A stretch of 64,000 bases of DNA, taken from positions 103,897 through 167,896 of the forward strand of contig JAVKOQ010000111.1 of NCBI GenBank assembly GCA_031835245.1, read 5' to 3'. Made by a program: the position numbers and the translations under genes. Positions 1 to 11,124 of this stretch are shown piece by piece. Every line of letters starts with the position of its first letter. Positions within the stretch are counted from its first letter, which is position 1. The notes under the pieces were generated by a model. It was not told the DNA's origin and ran no database searches. It saw only the letters and a program-made list of their open reading frames with translations. The stretch is from Balamuthia mandrillaris. Its lineage: Eukaryota; Discosea; Longamoebia; Balamuthiidae.

Positions 1-155
1 ACGCAGAGCTTCTTCCGGTAGGAGTCGGCAGAGGTGGGGTCGTACTCCTCCACAAAGTCGCCGTACATGAACTGCAAGGTCAGGGCGCTTTTGCCAACTC
101 CGCCCGCGCCGACCACGATGATCTTGTGCAAAGGAAGCTCCTTCTTCTTTCCCAT
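1..155 (-). CDS. Ras/Ral-like small GTPase, first exon (partial)
   Basis: The reverse strand opens with an ATG at 153-155 and reads a small-GTPase N-terminus without interruption to the window edge. A short basic leader [11 protein letters not shown] is followed by beta-1, the P-loop [11 protein letters not shown] that binds GTP phosphates, and switch I with [12 protein letters not shown]. The combination of a [13 protein letters not shown] stretch and ADSYRKK is closer to Ral than to classical Ras, though an early-branching Ras cannot be excluded. In this family the protein is a membrane-attached GTP switch. Only about 51 residues are visible, so the G3-G5 motifs and the prenylation tail lie outside. 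The 560 bp upstream are shared with the divergent M3 peptidase gene. Confidence 0.88.
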   Translation of the reverse strand, partial: MGKKKELPLHKIIVVGAGGVGKSALTLQFMYGDFVEEYDPTSADSYRKKLC

Positions 156-715
156 TGCGGTTTTTTTGTTTCAAAAACTACAATCGAATTATTTTTTTTC
201 TCTCTCCTTTCTTGATGATCCGATTTATTTATTTTTTTCGTTTGGTTAAAACAACGAGGCGTCCTTTTTTTTTTTTGGTTCCTCCTTATTCTTTACGCCC
301 TTCTCCCTTATTATTATTTTTTTTGCCCCTTATCTCTCTCTTGATCGAAAGAAGCTTCCCTTCTGCTACTTTCTTTCTTTCGTTTTTTTCTCTCAAAGTT
401 TTTTTTTGTTTGGCTCTTCATTTGTGGAAGTAGGAGATTATTGTCGATATTTGTCCGCAAAATTAACTATATATGGATAAAATATCGATACACGATGGAA
501 AATCGTATTGGCTGGCTGGATGGGACACGGGGCTTTCGAAAGCAGACCCAGACTTGTCTAGTTTGTACCTCGTATGAACAGCATTTACCCACAGGACAAA
601 ACCAAAACTGCTGACATGTCAATAAGGTTCAAATATTTATGGGAAATAATTGTTGCTTTGGCATTCAAACAATGCGAGAAATATTTGTGTCGACATAAGA
701 AGAAAAGAGAGAGAG
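156..715. promoter_or_regulatory. Divergent promoter region between the GTPase and the M3 peptidase
   Basis: No gene is supported here. The half next to the GTPase (about 156-420) is a T/C-rich tract with several homopolymers, which on the reverse strand would be an A/G-rich leader. The rest is AT-rich and contains the palindrome TGTCGACA at 688-695, about 20 bp before the peptidase ATG. Confidence 0.5.
688..695. promoter_or_regulatory. TGTCGACA palindrome before the M3 peptidase
   Basis: An exact 8 bp palindrome lies 20 bp upstream of the chosen start codon at 716. It is one of nine exact noncoding copies in the window. The factor that might bind it is unknown. Confidence 0.45.
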
Positions 716-1159
716 ATGCGTCCAAGCGGCAACGCCACTGCACGTCGATTGGTCTTGACCACTGCCTCCCCTCGGCCATGCCTTTTTACCCTTGCCGCAG
801 GACGACGTAACTCGAGCACCTCCAGCTGCCACAACCACCACTGCAGTGGTGGGCAGCAACGGCTGAGATCAAAAGCTTTCTTGCCATCGACAACTTTCTC
901 TTCGCCGTTTGCCTTGCTGGGCGGAACGAAGCGCCGTCGTGGTGGCCTCTGCGTCGCTGCCTTTGAGATTGACCTGCACAGGGGGCTGAGGCGTGCCTTT
1001 GGTTCTTCATCTGCTGCGTCTGCCTCTTCGGTGAGCTACGTCAGCCACTTTAGCTGCCACCTCCAGCCCGACCGCATCGCACAGCTGGCGGAGCACATTG
1101 TGGAGCACTCCAACGAGGTCTCTTCTTCTCTATGCTTCACTGCCGCGCTGCCCCTCTGT

Positions 1160-1200
<41 letters not shown>

Positions 1201-1853
1201 CTTTTCTCTTCGCTTGCTTCTCATTCTTCTCCTCCTTCTCCTCCTCCTCCTCCTTCTCCTTTCTCTCTCTCTCTCTCTCCTCATTCTCTTCTCTTTTATT
1301 GCTCCTCTCTTTCTTTCTTTCTCCTTGCCATTCTTTCGTTCCGTGCTTCTTCTTCTCTTCGCTTAACCTCTCTCCTCCACATGGACACAAAAACAGATCT
1401 ACCAGCAAGTCATCCGAGTGAGAGCAGAGGAGCGGACCTTTGCCAACACGATTCAACCGCTAGCGGACCTGGAAGCCCACACTGCGGCCCTCTATTCCAG
1501 CTGCACCTTTCCTGCCTACGTCTCCTTGCAACGAGAGGCCAGAGAGCAGTCCTCCAAAGCGGATCAACAACTTCAGTCCTTCTTCATCGAGTCGGGCATG
1601 AGAGAAGATCTCTACCGCGCTGTGAAGGAATATGCTGACGGTAACAAACAACGAGAGGATGAGAAGCTTTCCTCTGAACAGAAACGAGGTGCGAATGTTC
1701 TTCTTGTGGTTTGTTTTCTCGTGTTTCTTTATAACAGGTAAATTTTTGGACTTAAATAGTTGTGGATAAACTCATTTTGGAGTTTGAACAAAACGGGTTG
1801 GCGTTACCTGCCGCTCAACGCGAACGCCTCAAGGCCATTCGTAAAGGTTTTTT

Positions 1854-1901
<48 letters not shown>

Positions 1902-4064
1902 CTCCCTCCCCCCTCCCTCCTCCCTCCTCCTCCCTCTCCCTCCCTCCCTCCCTCCCTCCCTCCCCTCCTCCCCCCCTCCCTCCCTCCCTGTCCCTTGTCT
2001 TGCCCCTCGTCTAGGTCTCTCTTCTGTATTATGGCCTAACTTTGTTTTTAACTGTTTATATTACAGAGATAGCAGATTATTGCATCCAGTTCCAACGAAA
2101 CCTAAACGAGGACAACACCTTTCTAGAATTCACCAAAGAAGAACTTTCCGGCGTGCCCGAAGACGTCCTCCAGGGTCTGGAACAAATGCAAGCTGATGAT
2201 AAAACCACAAAGTACAAAGTGACTTTGAGATATCCGGATTTAGTGCCTGTTTTGCAACATGCGGACAATCCTGAAACAAGACGCAAGTTGGACTTTGTCA
2301 ATGGCCGAAAGTGTATCGATGTAAACGAAGAGCTTTTACGCAAAGTGTTGTTACTTCGTCAAGGTTTGTTTTCTTTTGTGTTTTTTCTGTATTTTTCTTA
2401 GCCATGATTGTTTGTTTACATCACGTTAATGCTTGCTTGTTTGCTTGTTTTTTTTTTCAAACACTTATAGAAGCAGCAGAAATGTTGGGTTATAAGGATC
2501 ATGCCTCGTTCGTGTTGAAAACCCGGATGGCTAAAACTCCGCAAACCGTGTTCCAGTTTGTCAACGAATTGTCTGGTACGTTGTCTTCATCGTTCTCTTC
2601 TTCTTGCTTCTTTTTTTTTTCTTTTTTCTATCTTCTTCTATTATCTTCTGTGTCTGGGTGACGTCCTGCACTTGTTCTGTTGTCTTTCACTAACAAAAAA
2701 CCAAACAAAAGATCGTTTGACCGAAAAAGCACATGAAGAGTACAATCAACTTCTACAGCTAAAGAAAAAGGACAATAACGCAAGTCATGAGATGCATAAT
2801 GACAAGATTCATTCCTACGACTTTAGCTATTATCACAACAAACTTTTGAACGAAAAGTACCAACTGGACGAGAACGAAGTGAAACGGTACTTTCCTGTTG
2901 ATTCTGTAATTAAAGGTTTGTTCTTGTTCTCTTTGCCATTTCGTTTGAACGCTGGTTTATTTCTTTTCGTTTTTATGACGTTTGATCATTTAGGAACGTT
3001 GGAAGTGTTTCAAGAAGTGTTCTCGCTTCGCTTCACGCAAGTGGAAGATGACAAGGCGCCATCAGAGTTGAAGCCATGGCATTCTGACATTCGCCTCTTT
3101 TCCGTTCATGACGCGGTATGTAAACCATTAAATTGGGTGAAGAAGAGAATGAAAGCGCAAAGTTAGAAGAAAAGTATATTAGCAGAAACGAAGGAAACAA
3201 AGAAAGAAGAGAGCCAAGCACAGATTTCTTATTTCTTGAAACACAAACAAACAAAAGGACACAAACGAGTTCATGGGACATTTCTATTTGGACCTTTGGC
3301 CTAGAGAAGGAAAGTATTCTCACGCCGCTGTCTTCCCTCTTCAACCCTCGCACCGGTACTCCACTGCTGAGACTTCAACGACAACGACACGGCGTCAATA
3401 TCCTATCGCTGCCATGGTCACTAACTTTACGAAACCACAACAAAACAAACCTTCGTTGTTGACGCACCAGGAAGTGGTCACCTTCTTCCACGAATTTGGC
3501 CGTATGCTTCTTCTTTGTTAATCTTTACCTTTTCTCCTGTCTTCTCTTCTTTCTCTTTCTCTGCTTCTCTCTTTCTCAGCTTCTTTTTTTTTTATGTCTC
3601 CTCAGTCTCATGTTTTTTCCCAACTTTCTTTTTTGTATTCGTACAAAATAGACTTGTTACATAATCTTTGCACAAAAGTGGACTACGCCAAGTTCAGCGG
3701 CACGGACGTCGAAAGGGACTTTGTGGAGGCGCCCAGTCAAATCATGGAGTACTGGGCCTACGAACCTGACGTCCTTCGACGCCTCTCACAACGACAAGAA
3801 GAAGGAACCATTCCTAACTCGCTTATCGAAAAGATTGTTGCAGCGAAGAACGTCAACACTGCCCTTCTCAACAAAAGACAGATCTTCTTCAGTTTGTTCG
3901 ATATGACGGTACATACATTAGCTGAAGAAGAGCAGAAGAAGAACCAAAAGGAGTTAGTGGAAGGGACGGCAGATCTGTGGAGAGACTTGAGAAAGAGCAT
4001 AACGCTCATCGAGCAACAACCAGATACCAATCCTGCTGCTAGGTTCTCTCTCTGCCTCTCTCCT

Positions 4065-4096
<32 letters not shown>

Positions 4097-4477
4097 TGCT
4101 GTATGCTTTTCTTCTCATCTATTTCTCCCCCCTTACTCCCTCACAACAGCTTCGGACATATCGTTGGCGGTTATGACGCACAATACTACGGCTACAAATA
4201 CAGCCAAGTCTTTGCTGCCGACATGTACTCCCTCTTCCAAGAAGCAGCACAGAAAAACTCTTCTTCTGCCTCCTCGCTTCCTTTCGCCCACCGAAAAGTT
4301 GGAAAGCGTTTCCGAGACATCATCCTGGCAAGAGGAGGCACCAAAGACAGCATCGACAACCTGAAAGAGTTTCTCGGCCGAGGGCCCAACCAAGACGCCT
4401 TCCTGCGCCACATCGATGCTCTCCCTACTTCTGCCGCTGCCTCCACTTCTTCTGCAGCCGATCCTACTCTCCACTAA
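716..4477 (+). CDS. M3-family zinc oligopeptidase (thimet oligopeptidase/neurolysin type)
   Basis: Ten exons fit consensus splice sites: 716-1117, 1397-1688, 1760-1846, 2067-2363, 2471-2575, 2712-2915, 2994-3115, 3270-3501, 3652-4042 and 4150-4477. The spliced product carries the family hallmark FYLDLWPREGKYSHAA and then the zinc site HEFGH, whose last His codon is split by the 3502-3651 intron, followed by VEAPSQIMEYW, where the third zinc-binding Glu is expected. M3 enzymes cleave short peptides in cytosol or mitochondria. The first ~130 residues are Arg/Ser-rich and low in acidic residues, like a mitochondrial leader, so an organellar location is plausible but inferred. The start at 716 is the first ATG in frame; upstream codons in that frame are not ATG. 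Introns 1 and 3 and the last intron contain (CT)n. Confidence 0.92.
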
Positions 4478-4583
4478 CAAAAACGGAGACTTCTTGCTTC
4501 TTCTCTTCTCTTCTTGCAAGAATGACTTTATGTGTTTAAACTACAAACAACCCTTTCATCAATGAACATACCGTTGGTGTTGT

Positions 4584-5594
4584 TTACTTTTCCTTCTTGT
4601 AGCCACCCTTGCTGACGGGCAAGTAGGCCCTGGCCTCGTGCAACTCCCTTTCCAACCACCATACTGCTCCCTTGGGCAGGCTGTTCTTGGCCTTCTCCAG
4701 GTATGCCTCCGCCTCCTCCAGCTTGCGCCTCGCCTCCTCCACTGCCTCCTCCGCTGCCGCCTTGGCCTTCTCGCTCTGACGAGTGGCCTCCTCGGCCTGA
4801 GCTCTGGCCTCAGCGGCGACCTGAGCGGCTCTGTCAGCCTTCTTCACGGCAGCCTCTTGGGTGATCTTGGCGCGACGCAAGGGCAAAGGGTCCTCTCCCA
4901 GGTGTTGGGCCAGCTCGTTCTTGGCCTTGTTGCGAGAGACCAGACCTCCCTCCTCGCTCGCTCTCTTCAGCTCTGCTGTCTTGTTGTTGTACGCCTCCTC
5001 TTGCGCTTGCAGCTCCTTCAGCGCCGCTTCCAGCTCGGCCTTGGCCACCCGCAGCTCCTCTTCGCGAGCCTTGGCGTCGGCCTCGCGGGCCTTGGCCTCC
5101 TTGAGGGCGGCAGCAGCCTCGTCGGCACGGGCCTCGGCCTCACGGAAGGCGGCCTGCACCTGGTCGAACATGCGCTGCGCCTTCTCGATCTCCTCCTTGC
5201 TGCCCTGAGGGGCGTTGACCAGGAAATGCCAGTCCACGTCGAAGCGGAAGATGAGGAGGTGGATGAGGGGGACCAAGCGGACCTTGGCCCCGATGGCCCC
5301 GGTGGAGCGCAGCTTGTCCCTCATCTGCTGGACGGTCATGGTCTCTTGCAGCTTTTCCAGGAAGCGGTGGGCCTGCAGCTCGTCCAGCGCGCAGCCTTGC
5401 TCCTTCTTGGCCAGGTCCAGCTCGTCGCAGAGGTGCTTGAACTTCCACAGCCGCTCCGCCTCCTCCTTGGCAAACTCCTCCCAGAAGGCGTTGAGGAACC
5501 ACACCACCTGCTCCTTGTACGTCCTGCTCGCCAAGTCCTCCAGCTTCTCCACGTCCGTCCTCCCGTTCAACACCTGCGCCGTCGGTACCGCCAT
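4584..5594 (-). CDS. Coiled-coil protein resembling Ca-regulated 34-kDa actin-bundling protein
   Basis: This single-exon 336-residue protein starts at ATG 5592-5594 and stops with TAA at 4584-4586. An earlier in-frame ATG only adds an unlikely AT-rich leader. The N-terminal third contains WFLNAFWEEF and a globular helical region; residues ~160-320 are a long Ala/Glu/Lys/Arg coiled coil; the C-terminus contains GAVWWLERELHEA. This layout and the FLNAFW and terminal WL.ELR-like motifs recall Dictyostelium abpB (F-actin bundling family), which cross-links actin filaments at cell protrusions. I see no clear EF-hand loop, so calcium control is doubtful. It is convergent with the peptidase gene, 106 bp away. 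Confidence 0.6.
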   Translation of the reverse strand: MAVPTAQVLNGRTDVEKLEDLASRTYKEQVVWFLNAFWEEFAKEEAERLWKFKHLCDELDLAKKEQGCALDELQAHRFLEKLQETMTVQQMRDKLRSTGAIGAKVRLVPLIHLLIFRFDVDWHFLVNAPQGSKEEIEKAQRMFDQVQAAFREAEARADEAAAALKEAKAREADAKAREEELRVAKAELEAALKELQAQEEAYNNKTAELKRASEEGGLVSRNKAKNELAQHLGEDPLPLRRAKITQEAAVKKADRAAQVAAEARAQAEEATRQSEKAKAAAEEAVEEARRKLEEAEAYLEKAKNSLPKGAVWWLERELHEARAYLPVSKGGYKKEK

Positions 5595-5690
5595 TGTGTG
5601 TGCTTTCTGTGCTTTGTTGTCTTCTTCGTCTTTAAAATTATGAAAATAAATAAAAATAAAAAAAAATATTAAAATTCGAAAAAAATGGTG

Positions 5691-5698
5691 TGTCGACA
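5691..5698. promoter_or_regulatory. TGTCGACA palindrome before the actin-bundling-like gene
   Basis: Exact palindrome 97 bp upstream of the reverse-strand start at 5594, in an AT-rich stretch and about 100 bp from the tRNA gene. Confidence 0.4.
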
Positions 5699-5796
5699 AT
5701 AATACATATATTACAGGAACCTACGGATCGAATCCTGATGGCTGCACTTTTGTTTTGTTTTTTTTGTGTGTGGCGTGAGTTTTACTTTACGGGTTT

Positions 5797-5868
5797 GGTG
5801 TGGTAGCTCAGGGGGAGAGCGCTTGCCCGCAACGCAAGAGGTCGATGGATCGATACCGTCCCACGCCA
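5797..5868 (+). tRNA. tRNA or tRNA-like gene, anticodon position reads GCA (Cys), atypical
   Basis: A 72 nt cloverleaf can be drawn: acceptor GGTGTGG/CCACGCC, T8, D-arm GCTC/GAGC, anticodon stem CTTGC/GCAAG with loop CCGCAAC, T-arm GATGG/CCGTC with loop ATCGATA, and discriminator A. The internal A box (TAGCTCAGGGGGAGAGC) is good, and the B box GGATCGATACC has one mismatch. A T-run follows within 10 bp, as for RNA polymerase III termination. By position the anticodon is GCA (cysteine), but residue 33 is C rather than the near-universal U, T-loop position 54 is A, and the body (GCGCTTG..CGCAAGAGG) looks like tRNA-Ala. It may be a mutated alanine tRNA, a pseudogene or a tRNA-derived repeat. No intron is evident. 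Confidence 0.7.
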
Positions 5869-6024
5869 TGTCCATTTTTATTAGATTGGAGAATTCGCTG
5901 GATAGGAGAGAGGACGGAGAGTTTCTGCAGCTTTTGGTGTTGCCAGACATGAGAGAGTGAGGAGCAGCAAAGAAAGAAAACAAGAGGAGGCGAAACGTCG
6001 ACGCGTTTACTTACATGTTGTTTT

Positions 6025-7437
6025 TTATTTTGATTCTTCATTATGGCTCACTTCCTTCGTTTCTTCTTCTTCCTCTGATTCCTCCTTCTCTTCTTCTTTC
6101 TTCCCTTCTACTCTCTGAGCGGATTGTTGTTGTGGCTTGTTGGTCTGCTTTTTCCGCCCAGGAAAGCCAAAGGAGGAGGAAGCGCGAGGGAAAGGCCTGC
6201 TGCGGATGATGTCGCTGTGTTCATGCTGGAAGCCAGCCAAGCTGCTGTGAGGAAAGACCTTGCCAAGCACCACATTCTCGTAGGCTCTCAGCATTTGCAA
6301 GGCGCAGGTCTCGGCTGGCATTCTGCCGATAGCCGTGCCGAGGCCGCAGCAAAGGATGCTGCCGATGGGAGTGCCTTCCTTTTGGCCAGATGATACTTGC
6401 TTGTTGTGTTCTCTCACTTGAAAATAGTGTAAGTCGGGTTTTTTTTTAAAAAAAAGGTGTTTGAAATGCAAGAGAGAAGAAGAAGAACGAAGAAGAAGAA
6501 GAAGAAGAAGGAGAAGAAGAAGAAGAAGAAGGAGAAGAAGAAGAAGAACGAAGAACGAAGAACGAAGAAGAAGAACAAGAAGAAGAAGAAGAACGAAGAA
6601 GAAGAAGAAGAACAAGGCAACAAATAAAGAGTGCAGATGAAGCGGTGGAGGGGAGATGATGAAGAAGAAGAGATGAGAAGCAAGACGAGAACGAGAATGA
6701 TAGAAGAAAGAACAGAAGAGAATGAGAGGAGAAAATAAGGTCAAAGGGAAAGAAGAGAATGAGCGCAAGAGAGACGCAATGAGGACAGAGGAGCAAAGGA
6801 GGGAGAACATGGAAAAGATGAGAGTAACAATACCAGCAAGTAAAGTGGCACGAAAGGCCAGGTAGGCATTGGGTGTTTCTCTGACGTCGTCAGGTACACG
6901 CATGGTCGGCGCCGACACGAGGTACTTTATGGCCTGTCTCTTGTCTCCTGTCTCCACGATGGTGGCCTGGCCCACCAAAAGCTCTCCATCAAACTCGTGT
7001 TTGATGACCTGTTGCAGCCGTTCCACCATGTCCCATCCAAAGTGTTTGCTTTGTTGTTCCAGTAAGCGGAAGAGACGAGAAGCGGAGAAGCAGAAGAAGT
7101 GGGCAGAAGGAGAGCAAGAGAATAAAGAAGAGAAAGAAAGAGAGGAAAGAAAGGAGGAAAGGAATACCTGTAAACCATGTCGATGCCGCCGTCCATGAAG
7201 CCGAATGAGTTGGCGGGGCTGACGATGGCATCAGCGTGGATCAACCCATCGCCGTGCTCGTCTTTGTCTCCCTTGGATGTGTTGAGGTTGAAAATGTCTC
7301 CTGTAGTTGTTGTTGTTGGAGTTTTAGTGAGAAGACGAGAAGGAAGGATGAGAAGGAAAGAGAAGGACAGAGAAGGAAAGCAGAAAGAGACGGAAAGAAA
7401 GCAAGAGAGAGAAAGAGACGAGAAAGAAAGAAAGGAA

Positions 7438-7485
<48 letters not shown>

Positions 7486-8070
7486 AGAAGAGAAAGAAAG
7501 AAAGAAAGAAAGAAAGAAAAGAAGAAAGAAAGAAACGACAAGAAAGAAAAGAAACGACAAGAAAGAAAGAAACAGAGCGAGAGAAAGAAACGACAAGAAA
7601 GAAGAACGACAAGAAAGAAAGAAAGAAAGAAACGACAAGAAAGAAACGACAAGAAGAAAGAAAAAGAAAGAAACGACAAGAAAAAAGAAAGAAACGACAA
7701 GAAAGAAAGAAACGACGAGAAAGAAAGAAAAACCATACCAACGGGCATCACTTGAACATTTTGCAGCACGACGTTTTGTTCCTCCTCCTTCAAGCTGCCT
7801 AGGCCTGCTTCATTGCTCTTATCCGTCCAATAGCTCAACCATGCTGTTCTCAAATCTACCAAAAAAAAAAAAATAAATAAATACAGCGAGCCGTTTGGTT
7901 AAGCTTTTTTTTTTCATCAGCATGGAAAGAAGGAGAGAGAGAGAGAGAGAGAGAGAAAAAAAAAGGCAACGAAACGAACTGGGATCAATGTCTCGGAATA
8001 ACAGCTTCACTTGGGCGAGATCTTGGTCCACGTCCTTCACGTGCGGTTCGCAAGTCCATGCCTGACCCAT
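6025..8070 (-). CDS. Macro-domain (ADP-ribose-binding) protein
   Basis: Five exons join cleanly on the reverse strand: 8070 to about 7962, 7857-7739, 7300-7168, 7048-6834 and 6416-6025. The spliced protein has the macro-domain signature: a GD.F.L beta strand, DAIVSPANSFGFMDGGID, then FGWDMVERLQ, GELLVGQA, YLVSAPTMRVP and IGSILCCGLGTAIGRMP. This N-S-F-G..GGID loop binds ADP-ribose in the family. Macro proteins read or remove ADP-ribosylation. The C-terminus after the fold is a Glu/Lys-rich acidic tail (about residues 250-285) with no recognised domain. The intron at 7301-7738 is almost entirely a GAAA-type tract. The start is the first ATG after AT-rich noncoding DNA. Confidence 0.85.
7330..7730. 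repeat. Intronic polypurine GAAA/GACAAGAAA tract
   Basis: About 400 bp of almost pure purine on the plus strand: first GAAAG units, then interspersed AAACGACAAGAAAG units. It occupies nearly all of an intron of the macro gene. On the transcribed sense strand it is (TTTC)n, a giant polypyrimidine tract. Such mirror-like tracts can form triplexes. Long Lys/Arg/Glu reading frames here are artefacts. Confidence 0.9.
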
Positions 8071-8451
8071 TGTTTATATTTTAAAGTCGTTGTCTTTTAT
8101 GGTTGTGTGTGAAAAAACAACAACGACAAAAAAAAAACCACTCTCTCTCAAACCAAACAAGCAAGATTTCGAGTTCAGTGAACACTTTCTTTTTTGCTCA
8201 GCGCACACACGTATTTTTTTTAATGTTATTTTTTCTTTTTGGTTATGCAAAAAAACAAAAAGGGTTTCTGTTAACTTGGAGTTCCAGCATAGGTCAAAAA
8301 ACAAAAAAACCATCTGGAGAGAAACATCAGAGCGGCTTTCGAACAAGGAACGGACGAGTCGGAGAGGACTTCCCCTTTTCTTTCTTTGGTGAAACTTTTT
8401 TCTTCTTTTCGCGGACTAGCCTTCATCATGACGTCATGGAAGAACGAACCC

Positions 8452-8467
8452 AGATTGTCGACAATCT
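8452..8467. promoter_or_regulatory. 16 bp perfect palindrome AGATTGTCGACAATCT
   Basis: The two 8 bp halves are exact reverse complements and enclose TGTCGACA. It lies 16 bp from a CRE-like TGACGTCA, making a compact candidate binding cluster for the divergent gene pair. Confidence 0.5.
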
Positions 8468-8691
8468 CTGTTTTTTTTGGACGGTCGAATGATTAAAGTG
8501 GAGCAATGAATTTTTGTCGACGTGAAAGATCTCTGCCAGAGATGAGACAAAAAAATACACCGGAAAAGGCCTTTTTATGGTAAGTTTAAGCCTCTGTTTT
8601 GATTTTTGATTGGTGGTTTGAAACTTTTGGTAACAGATCAAAGAATTGAGCCGCTATAGATGAACCTATCAAAAATCAAAAAAGAATGATG

Positions 8692-8699
8692 TGTCGACA
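8692..8699. promoter_or_regulatory. TGTCGACA palindrome, second copy in the divergent promoter
   Basis: Exact copy 443 bp before the receptor-kinase ATG, flanked by GTG and TGAACC. Confidence 0.4.
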
Positions 8700-9141
8700 T
8701 GAACCAACCAACATCGATGGAAGAAGAAAAAAATGGCAACAAAAAAAAAAAGCTCCACCAAGATGAAACGACAAGGAAGAAACCTAAAGGGCATTCAATG
8801 ATGTGCTGTTTTGTTTTTTTAAATGGGTACTTTGGTTCTATTCTGGTATTCGCAGCATAGTCAATATGTGTGTTTATGCAAAGCATTACAGCCTCGAGGC
8901 ACGTAGAACATCGGCAAATAATTCGGTGCTATATTAACTAATATGCCGTTACCGCCGCCAATAATAAAAAGATTTGCTTGGAAACTCCAAAGAGAGAAAT
9001 GAGCCCGACGGTTGACCCTCCGCCATCCTTTTCCTCGTGGCTCAACAACTATCGCCTATTTTCTCCCTTGCTTCATCTCCTTTTCTTCTTTTATTTTCCA
9101 AGTTCACCAACGAAACACATAAAACACGCAAGCCCTCCAAT

Positions 9142-10250
9142 ATGCGTCCATCCACAGCTCGGTTCTCCTTCCTCTCCTTCTTCGTTTTCCTGCTTTGCTG
9201 CTTGGCCTCTCGGACGCTGGCCCAACTGCCAGGCGAGGAATGCCCTTGCCACTGGCAGAACGCCGTCTCCCTTTCCGCCCTGGCCAACTCGGACGTCCAG
9301 GCCATTGCGGCCTACGACTTCAACGGCGACTCCCACGCCGACCTCTTGGCGGGGGGCTACGACTACGGGCAGGTCGACCCGGCCTTCTACCACGGCGACG
9401 GCACCGGGTCCTTCACCAAGCGAACCGACTTTGAGTTTGATAACCCGGGCACCACCACGGTGGACATCGAGTTGGTGTTCATCGACGACAATGACGCCGT
9501 GGACATTCTCTTGGCCAGCTCGGATCGAATGTTGGTTCGTGGCTCTCCCTTCCCTCTTTTTTTCTTTCTCCTTCTCAACAAAGAACCACAACAAAAAAGA
9601 CCTTTGTCAGTTCCAACAAAGTCTACTGGGAGCCCGTCCAACTCATCGAGGACACCGGTTTCCCCCGAAGCGAGTACACGAAGGGCATGGCCGCCGGCCG
9701 TCTCAGCAACGACGCCTACGTGGACGTGGTGGAGGCCAACACACAGAACAGCGGCAATTTCATCCATTGGGGCATGCAGTACACCCCGCAGCAGGAGTAC
9801 TGCTGGGAGGCTCAGGGCGGCAGTTGGGATAGCGTTGGCTCCAACGGCGTTGATGTCCAATTGGTAAGCATTTGTGCAAATTCTTGCTTTTGTTTTGTTT
9901 TGTTTTGTTTTGTTTTGTTTTGTTTTGTTTTGTTTTGTTTTGTTTTGTTTTGTTTTGTTTTGTTTGTTCTTGTTCTTTTCTTTTTCTTCTTCTTCCCCAC
10001 CCTTTGTTTTGTTGGCTTCTTTCTTACCGCGATCATTCTTTCCAACTGATAGCATGACATAAACAACGACGGTTATGACGATGTCTTCTTTTTGGCGTAT
10101 AACTTTGAGATATCCTCCCATTACGGCCAAAACTGGGAGGTGGTGGTGGCCCTCAACAATGGCTTCAGCAACTTGGGCAACTACTTCTTCACATCATTGC
10201 CTGCAGGTTCCTACAACCACCTCTATCTGGTACTTTCTCCTTTCCCATCT

Positions 10251-10318
<68 letters not shown>

Positions 10319-11088
10319 CCCTCTAATCCTTTGTAACAGGGAGACTTCAACGAAGATGGCATGCAAGACCTGTATATCACATGCATGGGCTGCAGGGATC
10401 TGGTATGAAATGTTCCTTCTCTTTCTGAATCTCACATGTTTCTTCTCTTTCTGAGATTCACGTACCCTCTAACCAACTTTGTAAACCAACACAACGAAAC
10501 GAACTACAGGTACTTACAGGTAGGAATGGAGGCAAGCACTTTGATCTCGAATTTGTGAATGATGGCTCGGATGACTCGCGAGGCGCCATCATCTTGGACG
10601 TCAACAACGACCAACACCTGGACATCTTTGTTATCAAGCACAACAAGGCCAACGTTTTGTTGCTCGGAGATGGGGAGGGAAACTTTATCGCCTCCACGTT
10701 GGTGAACTCGACCAAGTATTTTGGAGGGCTTGCAGGTGCCTCTGCGGACTTCAACGAGGATGGAGCTCCTGACTTTGTGGTGACAAACGCGTCTCCTAAT
10801 CCAGCTCTGTTGTTCTTGTCTACCTGTGAATGTCCTCCTTCCTCTTCATCGTCGTCTGAAGAAGAACCTGCTTCTTCTTCATCCTCTGAGTCTTTGCCAG
10901 AAGAAGCTTCCTCTTCTTCAGGAAGTGAGGTTGTGGCGGATGGAGTTATAGATGACAGCGAAGAAGAAAGCAGCAATGGTGATGATAGTTCTTTGGATAT
11001 AGACGATGGCGTCATCCCTACGGATGGATCCTCCGATTCTTCTTCGTCTTCGTCTTCTTCTTCGAATGGTTAGTTATCTACCCGTTTG

Positions 11089-11124
<36 letters not shown>

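Larger units (their letters stand above)
8071..9141. promoter_or_regulatory. Divergent promoter between macro-domain and receptor kinase genes
   Basis: About 1.07 kb without a supported gene. It holds TGACGTCA (CRE/bZIP consensus) at 8429-8436, a 16 bp perfect palindrome centred on TGTCGACA at 8452-8467, another TGTCGACA at 8692-8699 and a near copy TTGTCGACGT at 8515-8524. The remainder is AT-rich with A and T runs. Confidence 0.55.

Noticed and set aside
650-715. Start of the M3 peptidase at 650
   Set aside because: The codon at 650 is TTG; the first ATG in frame is 716.
4638-5672. 344-codon Leu-rich forward reading frame
   Set aside because: It is the antisense of the coiled-coil actin-bundling-like gene, whose reverse frame has domain-like motifs, a sensible start and a better composition.
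7177-7802. Lys/Arg/Glu-rich forward frames and Phe/Leu/Ser-rich reverse frames of 100-310 codons
   Set aside because: They are translations of the GAAA-type intron tract of the macro gene; splice sites at both ends fit removal of the tract.
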